This document shows positions 29,622 to 39,285 of a stretch of 64,000 bases of DNA, one piece after another. Positions within the stretch are counted from its first letter, which is position 1, and every line of letters starts with the position of its first letter. The translations under genes were made by a program, and so were the position numbers. The DNA comes from Sporomusa acidovorans (GTDB lineage Bacteria > Bacillota > Negativicutes > Sporomusales > Sporomusaceae). Under the pieces are notes generated by a model, which did no database searches, was not told the origin of the DNA, and saw only the letters and a list, made by a program, of their open reading frames with translations. The stretch is from contig NZ_FNAM01000015.1 in NCBI RefSeq assembly GCF_900101845.1, positions 56,790-120,789 on the forward strand, written 5' to 3'.

Positions 29622-29650
29622 CTGCCGGGCTTATTCCCGGCAGTTTTTAT
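29622..29650 (+). terminator. Terminator after the ferredoxin gene
   Basis: CTGCCGGG and CCCGGCAG form a perfect stem followed by TTTTTATTT. Confidence 0.85.
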
Positions 29651-29761
29651 TTGAGCAGATGGCAGGCAGACAGTCTTATCGCCAGCCCAATTTTTCTTAC
29701 CTTTAAAACTTGGCAAATAACGGGTATAATAAAAACTATATCAATTTAGTGAGGTTTTATT

Positions 29762-31951
29762 ATGAGCAAAATAATTGTATTAGCTGAAAAGCCTTCAGTC
29801 GGACGGGATTTGGCCAGGGTATTGCATTGTAATACCAAAGGTAACGGCTATCTCGAAGGGGCTAACTATATCGTTACCTGGGCACTCGGGCACCTAGTGA
29901 CACTGGCGGATCCGGAAGCTTATGACGATAAATATAAGGCATGGCGGCTGGAAGATTTGCCTATGCTGCCCAGGGAACTCAAGCTTGTTGTAATAAAGCA
30001 AACAGGCAAACAGTTTCATGCTGTCAAAGAACAGCTAGCCCGGAAAGACGTTAACGAAGTTGTTATTGCTACCGATGCCGGGCGCGAGGGCGAGCTGGTT
30101 GCCCGCTGGATTTTGGAAAAGGCGCATTGTAATAAGCCGGTAAAGAGACTTTGGATATCGTCGGTTACCGACAAGGCTATTCGCGAAGGATTTAACAAGC
30201 TGCGGCCCGGCAGGGACTATGAAAATCTGTATGCTTCCGCGGTCGCCCGCTCGGAAGCCGACTGGTTTGTCGGCATTAACGCAACCCGTGCGCTTACGAC
30301 CAAATATAATGCGCAGCTATCCTGCGGGCGCGTACAGACACCAACATTAGCTATTATTGCCGCCAGGGAAGCCGAGATACAAAATTTTAAGCCGCAAACT
30401 TATTATGGAATTACCGCGGCTGCCGGGCGTCTCCTGTTAACTTGGCAGGACAGCAAGAACCATGAGAGTAGGATCTTTGACCAAGACCGCTGTGACAAAA
30501 TCATAGCCGCCATGAAAGGAAAAAAAGCGGAGGTTCTTGATGTTCAGCAAGTAAGCAAAAAAAGTTTTTCGCCTCCTTTATACGATTTGACCGAGCTGCA
30601 GCGCGATGCCAATAAGCTTTTCGGGTTTTCGGCCAAAGAAACATTGTCCGTTATGCAGAAGCTGTACGAAAACCACAAGGCTTTGACATATCCCCGTACC
30701 GATTCGCGCTATATCACCACTGATATTGTAGAGACACTGAAAGACAGAGTGAAAGCTTGCGATACCGGGCTTTATTCCAAACAAATCCTTAAGATTTTAA
30801 AAGGACCGATTAAGGTGAGCGGACACTTTGTTGATAATAGCAAAGTATCTGACCACCATGCCATCATCCCCACCGAACAGCCGGTTGTTTTGAATTTGTT
30901 GACAGATAAAGAAAAGAAGATTTACGATTTGGTTGTCAGAAGGTTTTTGGCGGTGCTTTATCCGCCCTTTGCATATGAACAGACGACAATCAAAGCTCAA
31001 ATTGGCAATGAAAGTCTTATTGCGAAAGGAAAAGTGGTCTTGTCAGCCGGTTGGCGGGAACTCTATAACAATCACCCGGACGAGGAAGAAGCGGACGAAG
31101 TCGCTGAACAACTGCTGCCCAGCCTAAAAAAGGGAGATGTTTTGCCGGTTCAGGCTGTGACCCGGACTAAGGGCGAGACTAAGCCGCCTGCCCCGTTCAA
31201 TGAGGCCAGCCTGTTATCTGCCATGGAAAACCCGGTGAAATATATGACGGGCGAAAGTCAGACACTTAAACAAATTATCGGGGAAACAGGCGGTTTAGGC
31301 ACCGTTGCTACCAGAGCCGATATTATTGAAAAACTTTTTAACAGTTTTGTTATCGAAAAAAAGGGTAAAGATATATTTATTACGGCCAAAGGCAGGCAAC
31401 TCCTGGAGCTGGCGCCTACAGATTTGAAATCACCGGCGTTAACTGCCTCCTGGGAACAAAAATTAAGCGCTATTGCCAAGGGAAAGCTGCAAAAACAGTC
31501 CTTTATTACCGAAATAAGGGACTATACGAAAAATATTATCAGTGAAATAAAAAACAGCCAGGAACAATTCCGGCATGATAATGTTACGCGCACCCGCTGC
31601 CCTGAATGCGGTAAGTATCTGCTTGCAGTGAATGGTAAGCGCGGTAAAATGCTTGTCTGCCAGGACCGTGAATGCGGCTATAGAAAAACCATTGCTCAAA
31701 TAACGAACGCACGTTGTCCTAACTGTCACAAGAAACTTGAACTGCGCGGCGAAGGCGAGGCGCGTACCTTTATTTGTGTTTGCGGTTATAGAGAGAAATT
31801 AAAAGCCTTTACAGAACGTAAAAAGCAAGAAGGTGACACGAAGGTATCGAAAAAAGATGTGTCACGTTATCTAGCCCAACAGCACAAGCAAGATGACCAG
31901 CCCTTTAACAATGCGCTCGCGGCCGCTCTTGCCAAAGTCAAGCTGCAGTAA
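29762..31951 (+). CDS. topB: DNA topoisomerase III
   Basis: The 729-residue type IA topoisomerase relaxes or decatenates DNA. The TOPRIM domain is at the N-terminus (IIVLAEKPSVGRDLARVL, then ATDAGREGEL). The catalytic tyrosine is in ALTYPRTDSRYIT, near residue 308. The C-terminus carries two zinc-ribbon-like units, CPECGKY...CQDRECGY and CPNCHKK...CVCGY, an extension seen in many Firmicute TopB proteins. GTGAGG precedes the ATG, with TATAAT at 29725. The glycosyltransferase gene begins about 50 bases after it and may be co-transcribed. Confidence 0.95.
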   Translation: MSKIIVLAEKPSVGRDLARVLHCNTKGNGYLEGANYIVTWALGHLVTLADPEAYDDKYKAWRLEDLPMLPRELKLVVIKQTGKQFHAVKEQLARKDVNEVVIATDAGREGELVARWILEKAHCNKPVKRLWISSVTDKAIREGFNKLRPGRDYENLYASAVARSEADWFVGINATRALTTKYNAQLSCGRVQTPTLAIIAAREAEIQNFKPQTYYGITAAAGRLLLTWQDSKNHESRIFDQDRCDKIIAAMKGKKAEVLDVQQVSKKSFSPPLYDLTELQRDANKLFGFSAKETLSVMQKLYENHKALTYPRTDSRYITTDIVETLKDRVKACDTGLYSKQILKILKGPIKVSGHFVDNSKVSDHHAIIPTEQPVVLNLLTDKEKKIYDLVVRRFLAVLYPPFAYEQTTIKAQIGNESLIAKGKVVLSAGWRELYNNHPDEEEADEVAEQLLPSLKKGDVLPVQAVTRTKGETKPPAPFNEASLLSAMENPVKYMTGESQTLKQIIGETGGLGTVATRADIIEKLFNSFVIEKKGKDIFITAKGRQLLELAPTDLKSPALTASWEQKLSAIAKGKLQKQSFITEIRDYTKNIISEIKNSQEQFRHDNVTRTRCPECGKYLLAVNGKRGKMLVCQDRECGYRKTIAQITNARCPNCHKKLELRGEGEARTFICVCGYREKLKAFTERKKQEGDTKVSKKDVSRYLAQQHKQDDQPFNNALAAALAKVKLQ

Positions 31952-32002
31952 CGGGCTGTGGTTTTTGGTGATATTCAAAATGCCAAAAGGCAGGGACTTT
32001 TT

Positions 32003-33040
32003 GTGAGTAAAGAGATATTAATTATCAGACTTAGCTCAATTGGTGACGTCATTCATTGTACGCCTGTGGCCGGGGCACTCAAAAAGGCCTGGCCGGACTG
32101 TAAGATTACATGGCTTGTCGGTGAAGTCTGTGCCGAATTAATAAAATATAACCCTCACATTGACAACATAATCATGTGGTCACGGGAGCGTTTTGAAAAA
32201 CACTTACAGGCTTTTGAATTTATCAAAGCCTATAGTATGTGGCACCAACTGCAGGTGAAGTTGAAGGAAAAGGTATATGATGTTGTGCTTGATATTCAGG
32301 GACTCTTTATTACGGGAATGATTACCAGGCAGGTAAGAGCCGAACGACGGGTTGGCCTTAGTGATGCCAGAGAACTGAATCCGCTGTTTATGACGGAGAC
32401 GGCAAACCCGTTGGGAAAACATATCATCGACAGATACCTGGGGGTACTTACGCCACTCGGCATAACCCCTCAATATCGGAAAATGACATTAGTTATCCCG
32501 GAAACGGCAGACCAGTTTGCCCGGGCTTATTTAGAAAGCGAACAAATATTATCTCAAGATAGGTTTGCCGTGTTAGTTCCCGGCACAACATGGACGACAA
32601 AAAACTGGCCGCCTGATTTTTTTGCCATAACAGCGAAACTTCTTGCCAAGGATTTTAAAATCGTACTGTGCGGCGGCAGGAACGAGGTAAACTTAGGACG
32701 GGAAATCATCGCTAAGGCAGGTGTCAGCATCGTCGACGCAATTGGCAAGACCAGCTTATTACAAATGGCGGCGGTGCTTGCCCGGGCAACGGTAGTTGTT
32801 GTTGGTGATACCGGACCGCTCTATATGGCTGCGGCTATTAATACACCGGCTGTTGCCATATTTGGTCCAACCAATCCTGAAACTTACACCCCACCGGGAA
32901 AACAATATGCAGCGCTGTATAGCCGTCAGGCTTGCAGTTTTTGCCATAAAACGAAATGTCCGCAAGGCAACTATGCCTGTATGAGGGCTGTAACGCCGGC
33001 AGAAGTTGTTGATCAGGCTTACCGGCTAAGCGGAGATTAA
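32003..33040 (+). CDS. ADP-heptose:LPS heptosyltransferase (glycosyltransferase family 9)
   Basis: The roughly 345-residue protein transfers heptose during LPS core synthesis. It begins ILIIRLSSIGDVIHCTPV, the heptosyltransferase N-terminal motif. The C-terminal nucleotide-sugar site shows VLVPGTTWTTKNWP and GDTGPLYMAAAINTPAVAIF. A GTG at 32003 is chosen because homologues start just before ILIIR and GGCAGGGA precedes it; a GTG at 31958 is an alternative. The gene indicates an LPS-bearing outer membrane. Confidence 0.9.
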   Translation: MSKEILIIRLSSIGDVIHCTPVAGALKKAWPDCKITWLVGEVCAELIKYNPHIDNIIMWSRERFEKHLQAFEFIKAYSMWHQLQVKLKEKVYDVVLDIQGLFITGMITRQVRAERRVGLSDARELNPLFMTETANPLGKHIIDRYLGVLTPLGITPQYRKMTLVIPETADQFARAYLESEQILSQDRFAVLVPGTTWTTKNWPPDFFAITAKLLAKDFKIVLCGGRNEVNLGREIIAKAGVSIVDAIGKTSLLQMAAVLARATVVVVGDTGPLYMAAAINTPAVAIFGPTNPETYTPPGKQYAALYSRQACSFCHKTKCPQGNYACMRAVTPAEVVDQAYRLSGD

Positions 33041-33074
33041 CAATTGCGAAATCAGATTTCAACATGTGCGTAGA

Positions 33075-33108
33075 GTTTCCCCAACAGCGATGTTTGGGAA
33101 ACTTTTTT
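33075..33108 (+). terminator. Terminator after the heptosyltransferase gene
   Basis: GTTTCCCCAACA pairs with TGTTTGGGAAAC and is followed by six T residues. Confidence 0.9.
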
Positions 33109-33271
33109 AGGTCAAACAGAACTTATAATAGAATTTTGTTGACATAAGTGCAACCAGCGGCTGGCGTTTTCGCCAAAGGCTCGGCGTTAGCCGGGTTTCT
33201 AACATTATCCGAAAGGTTAACCTTTCAGATAATAAGTAAGAACGACTAGGGTTTCTGCCGGCGTCCTGAAG

Positions 33272-33298
33272 GACTTGGCACAAGCCAAGTCTTTTCTT
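33272..33298 (+). terminator. Intrinsic terminator within the RND leader region
   Basis: GACTTGGC and GCCAAGTC pair around a 4-base loop and are followed by TTTTCTT. It lies about 160 bases before the TetR gene and terminates an upstream untranslated RNA or acts as an attenuator. Confidence 0.85.
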
Positions 33299-33458
33299 AT
33301 GTGAACAAGGAAAACATATCCGTATTTAACCTTATATTTATAAAAATTTAATAAAAATTTTATGGTGGTATCTGGTAGACAGTAATTTTATTTTGGAATA
33401 TAATTAAATGTGCGTTTAAAATTTCCTTTTAAAGAACTGTCAGTATTCGGGAAAGAAG

Positions 33459-34112
33459 GTGAATGCAACGAATGTAAAAATTTGTACGGATAAGCCAACA
33501 GTTAATAAAATAATTGAAGCGGCGGTTCCGTTGTTTGCTACCAGGGGATTAGCGGCAGTTTCCGTAAAAGAGCTGGCTGATGCTGCAGGCGTAAACATTG
33601 CCCTGATTTCGTATTATTTCGGCGGAAAAGATAATTTGTATGCCTTTATATTAGAGCAAGAGCTGACTGTACTGGGAGATGCCATCGAGAAGATAAGCAA
33701 AGAAGAAATCTCCCCTTTAATGAAAATAAGAGACTTTGCTGATGTAGTGATTGATATCTATAAAGAAAGACCCTATCTTGACCGTCTGTTTTTCGTTGAA
33801 ATCTTCAATCCCACTAAATATTTTGACAGCTTTGTGAAGACCGCCGTTTACCGTCTGCATTATTTCCTGCGGGATTGTATTCAAGCTGCGATCGCCTGTG
33901 GGGAATTCAGAGCGGATATTGAGCCGGAATTTGCGGCCATATCTTTTATGAAAATATTGAATCTGTCGTTTACAACTCAGCAATTTTGCCGAGAGTTATT
34001 GCCCAACAGGGAGAACATAGCTGAACAATATATGTTACAGGCACTGGAAATCTACTTACATGGCGTAACAATGCCAGTTAGCAATAAAGAAACAGGAGGG
34101 AAAAGTAAGTGA
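33459..34112 (+). CDS. TetR/AcrR-family repressor of the RND operon
   Basis: The 217-residue protein has an N-terminal TetR helix-turn-helix (AAVPLFATRGLAAVSVKELA, then NIALISYYFGGKDNLY) and an all-helical ligand domain. The GTG at 33459 is the only in-frame start near the conserved region; its ribosome site (GGGAAAG) is rather close. The stop codon overlaps the start of the adaptor gene (GTGA), so the repressor and pump are translationally coupled. By analogy with AcrR it probably represses the operon until a drug or metabolite binds. Confidence 0.9.
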   Translation: MNATNVKICTDKPTVNKIIEAAVPLFATRGLAAVSVKELADAAGVNIALISYYFGGKDNLYAFILEQELTVLGDAIEKISKEEISPLMKIRDFADVVIDIYKERPYLDRLFFVEIFNPTKYFDSFVKTAVYRLHYFLRDCIQAAIACGEFRADIEPEFAAISFMKILNLSFTTQQFCRELLPNRENIAEQYMLQALEIYLHGVTMPVSNKETGGKSK

Positions 34113-35248
34113 TAACGAACAAAAAAAGCATTATATGGCTGACCGTACTATTTTTGTTAGTAACTGCCGGCTGCAGCAAACAACAGGCCACCCGTCCGCC
34201 GCAGGCAGTAGCGGTTAAGGCAATGCAGGTTATTCAGCAGGATACGCCTGTTACATATGAGTATGTTGGTGAAATTGTCGCGAAAGACGAGGTACCGATA
34301 AAGGCGCAAATCTCCGGCAATATTTCCCGCAAATTAGTCAAAGGCGGCGATATTATCCAAGCCGGACAGCCATTGTTCGAAATTGATCAGCGCAAATATG
34401 CGGCAGTGGTTGCCGATGCCGAGGCCCAGGTAGCGCAAGCTCAGGCCTCATTAAGCAATGTCCGCCGCGATGTCAGACGTTATCAAAGTTTGGCCGATCA
34501 GGGCGCTATTGCCGTTCAAACCTTGGATACTACTTCATCCCAGGCCGAACAATATCAGGCGCAGGTCAACGCTTATCAGGCCAAACTGGATCAAGCCAGG
34601 AAAGATCTTGATGATACTCAGGTCGTATCTCCGGTCGACGGCCGGATTGGTGTGGGTGAGTTAAGCGCCGGCGCTTATGTCACCGCCGGCAGTACCGTGC
34701 TGGCAACGGTTTCAACGGTCGATCCGGTGCAAGTCAGCTTTAGCATGAGCGAGAATGAATATCTTAAGTTTGCCAAAATAGGAAGTTCACCTGATGCCTG
34801 GGGGCAAAACCTAAAACTAATTCTCAGTGACGGTAGTGAATACCCGGTTGCCGGTCATTTGGACCAGATTGACCGGGGACTGGCTAATCAAACCGGCACT
34901 TTGGCGATGAAAGCATCTTTTGGCAATCCGCAGCAATTACTGGTGCCCGGCATGTTTGCCAAAATCGTGGCAACCGGTGAAACCAGACAGGGGGCACTGC
35001 TGATTCCGCAGCGGGCTGTGCAGGAAATGCTCGGCAAAACCTTTGTCACCATTGTCGGTCCCAACAGCGAAGCCGTGACCAGACAAGTAAAATTAGGTCC
35101 CAAAATCGGCAATCTGCAAATTATTGAGGATGGCCTTGCCCTCCAGGATGTCGTTGTTGTCGAAGGATTTGCCAAAGCTCAGCCGGGAACCCCGCTCAAT
35201 GTAACAATGATCGGGCTGAATGATCTTGCGATTCCAGGCGTGCAGTAA
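34109..35248 (+). CDS. RND efflux periplasmic adaptor lipoprotein
   Basis: The 379-residue protein is an AcrA/MexA-type membrane fusion protein. It has a lipoprotein signal with lipobox VTAGC (Cys about residue 22). The lipoyl/barrel segments include VPIKAQISGNISRKLVKGGD, and a helical hairpin is rich in Ala and Gln (AQVAQAQASLSNVRRDVRRY, about residues 104-150). The GTG start overlaps the TetR stop. It links the inner-membrane RND pump, encoded 12 bases downstream, to an outer-membrane channel. No TolC-like gene is in this operon. Confidence 0.94.
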   Translation: MITNKKSIIWLTVLFLLVTAGCSKQQATRPPQAVAVKAMQVIQQDTPVTYEYVGEIVAKDEVPIKAQISGNISRKLVKGGDIIQAGQPLFEIDQRKYAAVVADAEAQVAQAQASLSNVRRDVRRYQSLADQGAIAVQTLDTTSSQAEQYQAQVNAYQAKLDQARKDLDDTQVVSPVDGRIGVGELSAGAYVTAGSTVLATVSTVDPVQVSFSMSENEYLKFAKIGSSPDAWGQNLKLILSDGSEYPVAGHLDQIDRGLANQTGTLAMKASFGNPQQLLVPGMFAKIVATGETRQGALLIPQRAVQEMLGKTFVTIVGPNSEAVTRQVKLGPKIGNLQIIEDGLALQDVVVVEGFAKAQPGTPLNVTMIGLNDLAIPGVQ

Positions 35249-35260
35249 GGGGGCGTTCAG

Positions 35261-38200
35261 ATGGCTAAATTCTTCATTAATCGACCAATTTTTGCAATTG
35301 TTATTGCCATTATTATCACGCTTGCTGGCAGCATCGCCGCGTTTAACCTGCCTATCGCCCAATATCCGCAGATTACGCCTCCTCAGGTTAGCGTCAGTAC
35401 GACCTATACAGGCGCCAACGCCGATGTAGTGGAAAAGTCGGTTGCCCAGGTTATTGAACAACAGGTAAACGGCGTAGAAGGTGCGGTCGCTATGTCTTCG
35501 ACCAGTGCCGATACCGGCCGGTATTCGCTTAATGTTAAGTTTGAATTAGGGCAAAACCCCGACATGGTGACCATGTATACCCAAAACCGGGTAGCCCAGG
35601 CCAATGCCGGCCTGCCTCAGGATGTACAAACAAACGGGGTGACGACCCGCAAGGTTTCTCCTGATACGGTGCTGTATTTCAGCCTTATTTCACCCGACGG
35701 CAGTTACGATAGTGTTTTTCTAAAAAATTACGGCAGTATCAACATTATCGACGATATTCGCCGGGTCAAAGGTGTGGGTGATATTTCCGAATACGGTACG
35801 GATTTCAGTATGCGTATTTGGCTCAAACCGGATAAATTGGCTCAGCTTGGTATTACCGCCTCCGACATTGCTACGGCGATCAAAGAGCAAAATGTGCAGG
35901 CCCCGGCCGGTACAATCGGCCAGTTGCCGTCGGTGGCGCAGCAGGAATTCCAATACACGGCCAGTGTTCAAGGCCGGCTTGTGACCGAAGAAGACTTTAG
36001 AAAAGTAATCATTCGTTCGCAGCCGGATGGCTCGGCTATTCGCTTGGGAGATATAGCTACAGTTGAATTAGGTGCTAAGGATAATACTTTTAAAAGCAGT
36101 TTTAACGGCCAGGATTCCGTTGTTTTTGCTGTTCAACTGACTACAGATGCCAACGCTTTAGAGACAGTTAATGGCGTGCATAAGGTTATTGAGGACGCAG
36201 CCAAACGTTTTCCGCCGGGGATGGAGTATCGCGTTCTCTCCGATAATACGAAATATATCAGGGAGTCTATTGAGAAAGTTGTCCACACGTTTTTTGAAGC
36301 CTTAGCCCTGGTGCTGATTATTGTATATTTGTTCCTGCAAAATTGGCGGGCTACCCTGATCCCGATGCTGGCGATCCCGGTTTCCCTGGTGGGAACCTTC
36401 GGCGCCTTTGTCGTGTTAGGCTTCTCTATCAATACACTGACACTGTTTGCCATGGTGTTAGCGATTGGTCTTGTGGTTGACGATGCGATTGTTGTTGTGG
36501 AAGCGGTCGAACACCATATGCGCTATTCCGGCCTCAATCCCAAAGAAGCTACCATCCGGGCTATGGAAGAGGTATCCGGTCCGGTTGTTGCTATCGCTTT
36601 CGTGCTCGCATCTGTTTTTATTCCGGTTGCTTTTTTCGGTGGAACGACAGGCGTTCTATACAAACAATTTGCCCTAACAATTGCAGTTTCCATGGCGTTA
36701 TCCGCGATAGTAGCTTTGTCGCTGACACCGGCGTTATGCAGCCTGTTACTGAAGCCATATACAGGCGAGCAGCGCACCGGTTTATTAGGAAGATTTTTTG
36801 ATCGGTTTAATCTTTGGTTTGAACAAATCATTGAAAAATATTCCCACGGTGTCCAACAGTCTATACGCAGAGCACGCCTATGGGGAGTAGGGTTAGTCGT
36901 CATTGCCGTATTATGCGTAGGCATGTTGCGGGTTCTTCCCTCGACTTTTGTACCTAGCGAAGATCAGGGCTTCTTCTTATCTGTTGTCAGTTTGCCGGAA
37001 GCGTCAAATATGAACCGTACCCGCGCGATTGCCAAACAGGTAGGCGAAATTTACCGTTCGTTGCCGGGTGTGGAAAATACTATGGAAGTTGCCGGGTTTG
37101 ACATTTTGGCCGGTGGTCAAAAACCAAACGGAGCGATGGTAGGTATTGGCTTAACACCATGGTCTGAGCGGACAACGCCGGATACGCAACTGAAAGCTGT
37201 ACTGGGGCAAGCCATGGCTCAAGTCAGCAATATTCCTGAAGCTACAGTTTTCGCTTTTAATCTTCCGTCACTACCGGGCATTGGTACCGTTGGCGGCCTC
37301 ACTTTTATGATCCAGGATAGAGGCGGCGCCTCCCTGGAGGAAATGAATACGGTATCGCAGCAATTCATTGCGGCTGCCCGGAAACGTCCGGAATTTGCTA
37401 TGGTACAATCCAGCTTCCGGGCCGATACGCCTGCTTATCGCTATGAGGTAAACCGGGAAAAAGCCAAAGCACTTGGCGTTCCTGTTCAGGATATTTTTAC
37501 AGCGTTACAAACTTTTCTGGGCGGCGTTCAAGTAAATGATTTTAATAGATTTGGACGTACTTACAAGGTTATGTTGCAGGCTGAACCGGAATTTCGTGCC
37601 GACGCGGATGCGACTCGTTTCTTCTATGTCCGCAGTTCTTCCGGGACCATGGTGCCGCTTAATACGTTGGTCACACCAACTCCGACCAGCGGTCAATTGT
37701 TAATTAAACGGTTTAATGGCTATCCGGCGATGCAAATTAATGCGACAGCGGCTCCCGGTTACAGTTCCGGCCAAGCCATGGACGCTATGGAACAGATCGC
37801 CGCCGAGGTATTACCAAGAACATTTACTTATGAATGGGCTGATTTAAGCCGTGAAGAAAAGCTTTCCAGCGGTCACACTCCGGTTATTTTCGGCTTAGCC
37901 CTGCTGTTTGTGTTCTTATGTCTGGCGGCCCTGTATGAAAGCTGGAATATCCCGTTTGCCGTACTGCTTTCGGTGCCAACAGGTATTTTAGGATCAACTG
38001 TATTTCAATATGCCCGCGGGCTCGAAAATAGTATCTACATGCAAATCGGCTTGGTTATGTTGATTGGTTTGGCGGCTAAGAATGCTATTTTGATCGTTGA
38101 ATATGCCAAAGTCAGGACTGACAAAGGCATGGAACCGGTGCAAGCCGCCATTGAGGCTTCCAAGCTTAGATTACGGCCGATTTTAATGACATCATTGGCG

Positions 38201-38401
38201 TTTATTTTAGGCTGCATTCCGCTGGCGATGTCAACAGGTGCCGGTGCTGCCGCCCGGACGGCCCTTGGCACAACAGTTGTTGGTGGTATGCTGTTTGCTA
38301 CTAGTCTGGGTATCTTCCTGGTACCTGTATTATTTGTCGCTATTGAATATGGAACGGCTAAACTAAAGGCTTTTAAAACGGGTCACACTCGTGCTAGTTA
38401 A
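35261..38401 (+). CDS. RND multidrug efflux pump (AcrB/HAE1 type)
   Basis: The 1046-residue inner-membrane pump exports hydrophobic compounds with proton uptake. The first membrane helix and porter domain start MAKFFINRPIFAIVIAI. The proton-relay aspartate pair is in AIGLVVDDAIVVVEA (helix 4) and the partner lysine in GLAAKNAILIVEYAK (helix 10). Length and the two 12-helix halves match AcrB and MexB. GGGGGCG precedes the ATG. It lies in an operon with the TetR and adaptor genes and ends at a strong terminator. An RND pump of this type implies an outer membrane. Confidence 0.96.
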   Translation: MAKFFINRPIFAIVIAIIITLAGSIAAFNLPIAQYPQITPPQVSVSTTYTGANADVVEKSVAQVIEQQVNGVEGAVAMSSTSADTGRYSLNVKFELGQNPDMVTMYTQNRVAQANAGLPQDVQTNGVTTRKVSPDTVLYFSLISPDGSYDSVFLKNYGSINIIDDIRRVKGVGDISEYGTDFSMRIWLKPDKLAQLGITASDIATAIKEQNVQAPAGTIGQLPSVAQQEFQYTASVQGRLVTEEDFRKVIIRSQPDGSAIRLGDIATVELGAKDNTFKSSFNGQDSVVFAVQLTTDANALETVNGVHKVIEDAAKRFPPGMEYRVLSDNTKYIRESIEKVVHTFFEALALVLIIVYLFLQNWRATLIPMLAIPVSLVGTFGAFVVLGFSINTLTLFAMVLAIGLVVDDAIVVVEAVEHHMRYSGLNPKEATIRAMEEVSGPVVAIAFVLASVFIPVAFFGGTTGVLYKQFALTIAVSMALSAIVALSLTPALCSLLLKPYTGEQRTGLLGRFFDRFNLWFEQIIEKYSHGVQQSIRRARLWGVGLVVIAVLCVGMLRVLPSTFVPSEDQGFFLSVVSLPEASNMNRTRAIAKQVGEIYRSLPGVENTMEVAGFDILAGGQKPNGAMVGIGLTPWSERTTPDTQLKAVLGQAMAQVSNIPEATVFAFNLPSLPGIGTVGGLTFMIQDRGGASLEEMNTVSQQFIAAARKRPEFAMVQSSFRADTPAYRYEVNREKAKALGVPVQDIFTALQTFLGGVQVNDFNRFGRTYKVMLQAEPEFRADADATRFFYVRSSSGTMVPLNTLVTPTPTSGQLLIKRFNGYPAMQINATAAPGYSSGQAMDAMEQIAAEVLPRTFTYEWADLSREEKLSSGHTPVIFGLALLFVFLCLAALYESWNIPFAVLLSVPTGILGSTVFQYARGLENSIYMQIGLVMLIGLAAKNAILIVEYAKVRTDKGMEPVQAAIEASKLRLRPILMTSLAFILGCIPLAMSTGAGAAARTALGTTVVGGMLFATSLGIFLVPVLFVAIEYGTAKLKAFKTGHTRAS

Positions 38402-38409
38402 TGCAGAAA

Positions 38410-38441
38410 GGCGCTGGATGCTGAAATCCAGCGCCTTTTTA
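38410..38441 (+). terminator. Terminator of the RND operon
   Basis: GGCGCTGGAT pairs with ATCCAGCGCC and is followed by five T residues. Confidence 0.9.
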
Positions 38442-38503
38442 TCGATATGTGCTTTTTCTAACACCCTGCCTGTAAATCTTGGATACTACAATTCTGTTTG
38501 ATC

Positions 38504-38536
38504 AAAAAAGGCGGGATGCAGTCTGCATCCCGCCTT
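38504..38536 (-). terminator. Terminator of the 152-aa gene (minus strand)
   Basis: AAGGCGGGATGCA and its perfect complement form a 13-bp stem. On the minus strand it runs into TTTT, right after the stop of the gene at 38541. Confidence 0.9.
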
Positions 38537-38540
38537 GAAA

Positions 38541-38999
38541 TTAGCGCTGTTGGCTATTTCTATTTTTAAATTTTTCCCACAAAAAGCGTCCGGCCATAAA
38601 TATTCCGGCCAAGATCATAACATTAAAGATCATCCCCAGTATATTGGCAAACAGGCCGGAATTACCAAAACCAAACATGTTGCCCAGCATGCTGCCTAAT
38701 AACATGCCGCCGCCCAAAAGGCCAATATTGCGAAGAAAGCCGCCGCTATTTTGCTGCACAGGCGACTGAGCCGTCTGTGTATTCGGTTTGGCTGCGGCCG
38801 CAGGCGCTTTTTCACTGTAACTTTGCGCCGGAGCCGAAGGCTTGTACTCCGTGGTATTGCTTTTAGACGGTGAAGTTTGCGTTGTCGGCGGCTTGGTAGA
38901 CGGTGACGATATTTTGGATTTTGAACCACTCACCGCCGCGAAGCTGACAGCATTAAAGGCAAACATAAACACGAAAGTAAGCAGTAGAAGTTTTTTCAT
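38541..38999 (-). CDS. Secreted or membrane-anchored low-complexity protein
   Basis: The 152-residue protein has a signal peptide (MKKLLLLTFVFMFAFNAVSF, cleaved near FAA). A Ser/Pro/Thr/Lys-rich linker follows (about 24-80), then a glycine-rich hydrophobic stretch (GLLGGGMLLGSMLG), a C-terminal membrane segment (about 118-138) and a basic tail. The signal, disordered linker and Gly-rich hairpin resemble Tim44-like exported proteins, but the Tim44 domain itself is missing. AAGGAGGAA gives a strong ribosome site. It follows the 93-aa gene by 7 bases, so the two form an operon. Confidence 0.75.
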   Translation of the reverse strand: MKKLLLLTFVFMFAFNAVSFAAVSGSKSKISSPSTKPPTTQTSPSKSNTTEYKPSAPAQSYSEKAPAAAAKPNTQTAQSPVQQNSGGFLRNIGLLGGGMLLGSMLGNMFGFGNSGLFANILGMIFNVMILAGIFMAGRFLWEKFKNRNSQQR

Positions 39000-39006
39000 T
39001 CGTTAC

Positions 39007-39285
39007 TTATTCCTCCTTATAGGTCTTGACGTCTTCCGGGAATGTGAAGATTTCAGCCAGATTAGGCAGTTCCCCGGTTAAATAACGGTCAATATCGTGG
39101 ACATCGATATAAAATGTGCAGGCTACCTCAAGATAACCCTGTTCCTTACCCTGGCTAAGATCCCGAATGGCTATCAGACGTTCGCGGAGCGCCTGACAGT
39201 CTTGCGTTGACGCGGTTACACTGAGAGTTGCAAGCGGAATGCCATATTCCCGTAAAACGTCTTGCAGGTTCATTCTTTCTGACAT
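39007..39285 (-). CDS. Unknown 92-aa protein
   Basis: The small acidic soluble protein has no recognised family. It includes LREYGIPLATLSVTASTQD and a YIDVHDIDRYL segment near the C-terminus. The start at 39285 is tentative (weak GGTGAT upstream); a longer frame begins at 39300. Its stop lies 7 bases from the next start, and the ribosome site of that gene lies over its 3' end, so they are co-transcribed. Confidence 0.6.
   Translation of the reverse strand: MSERMNLQDVLREYGIPLATLSVTASTQDCQALRERLIAIRDLSQGKEQGYLEVACTFYIDVHDIDRYLTGELPNLAEIFTFPEDVKTYKEE

Larger units (their letters stand above)
33041..33458. other. Structured intergenic region before the TetR-RND operon
   Basis: After the heptosyltransferase terminator, the segment 33150-33300 can form several stems: GGCG/CGCC, ATTATC-GAAAGG with CCTTTC-GATAAT, and a final terminator at 33272. 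It is not a riboswitch that I can name. The AT-rich 33300-33450 stretch holds the operon promoter and presumably the TetR operator. Confidence 0.5.

Noticed and set aside
33150..33270. Cyclic-di-GMP, cobalamin or TPP riboswitch before the RND operon
   Set aside because: Conserved core motifs of these classes are absent, although stems and a terminator are present.
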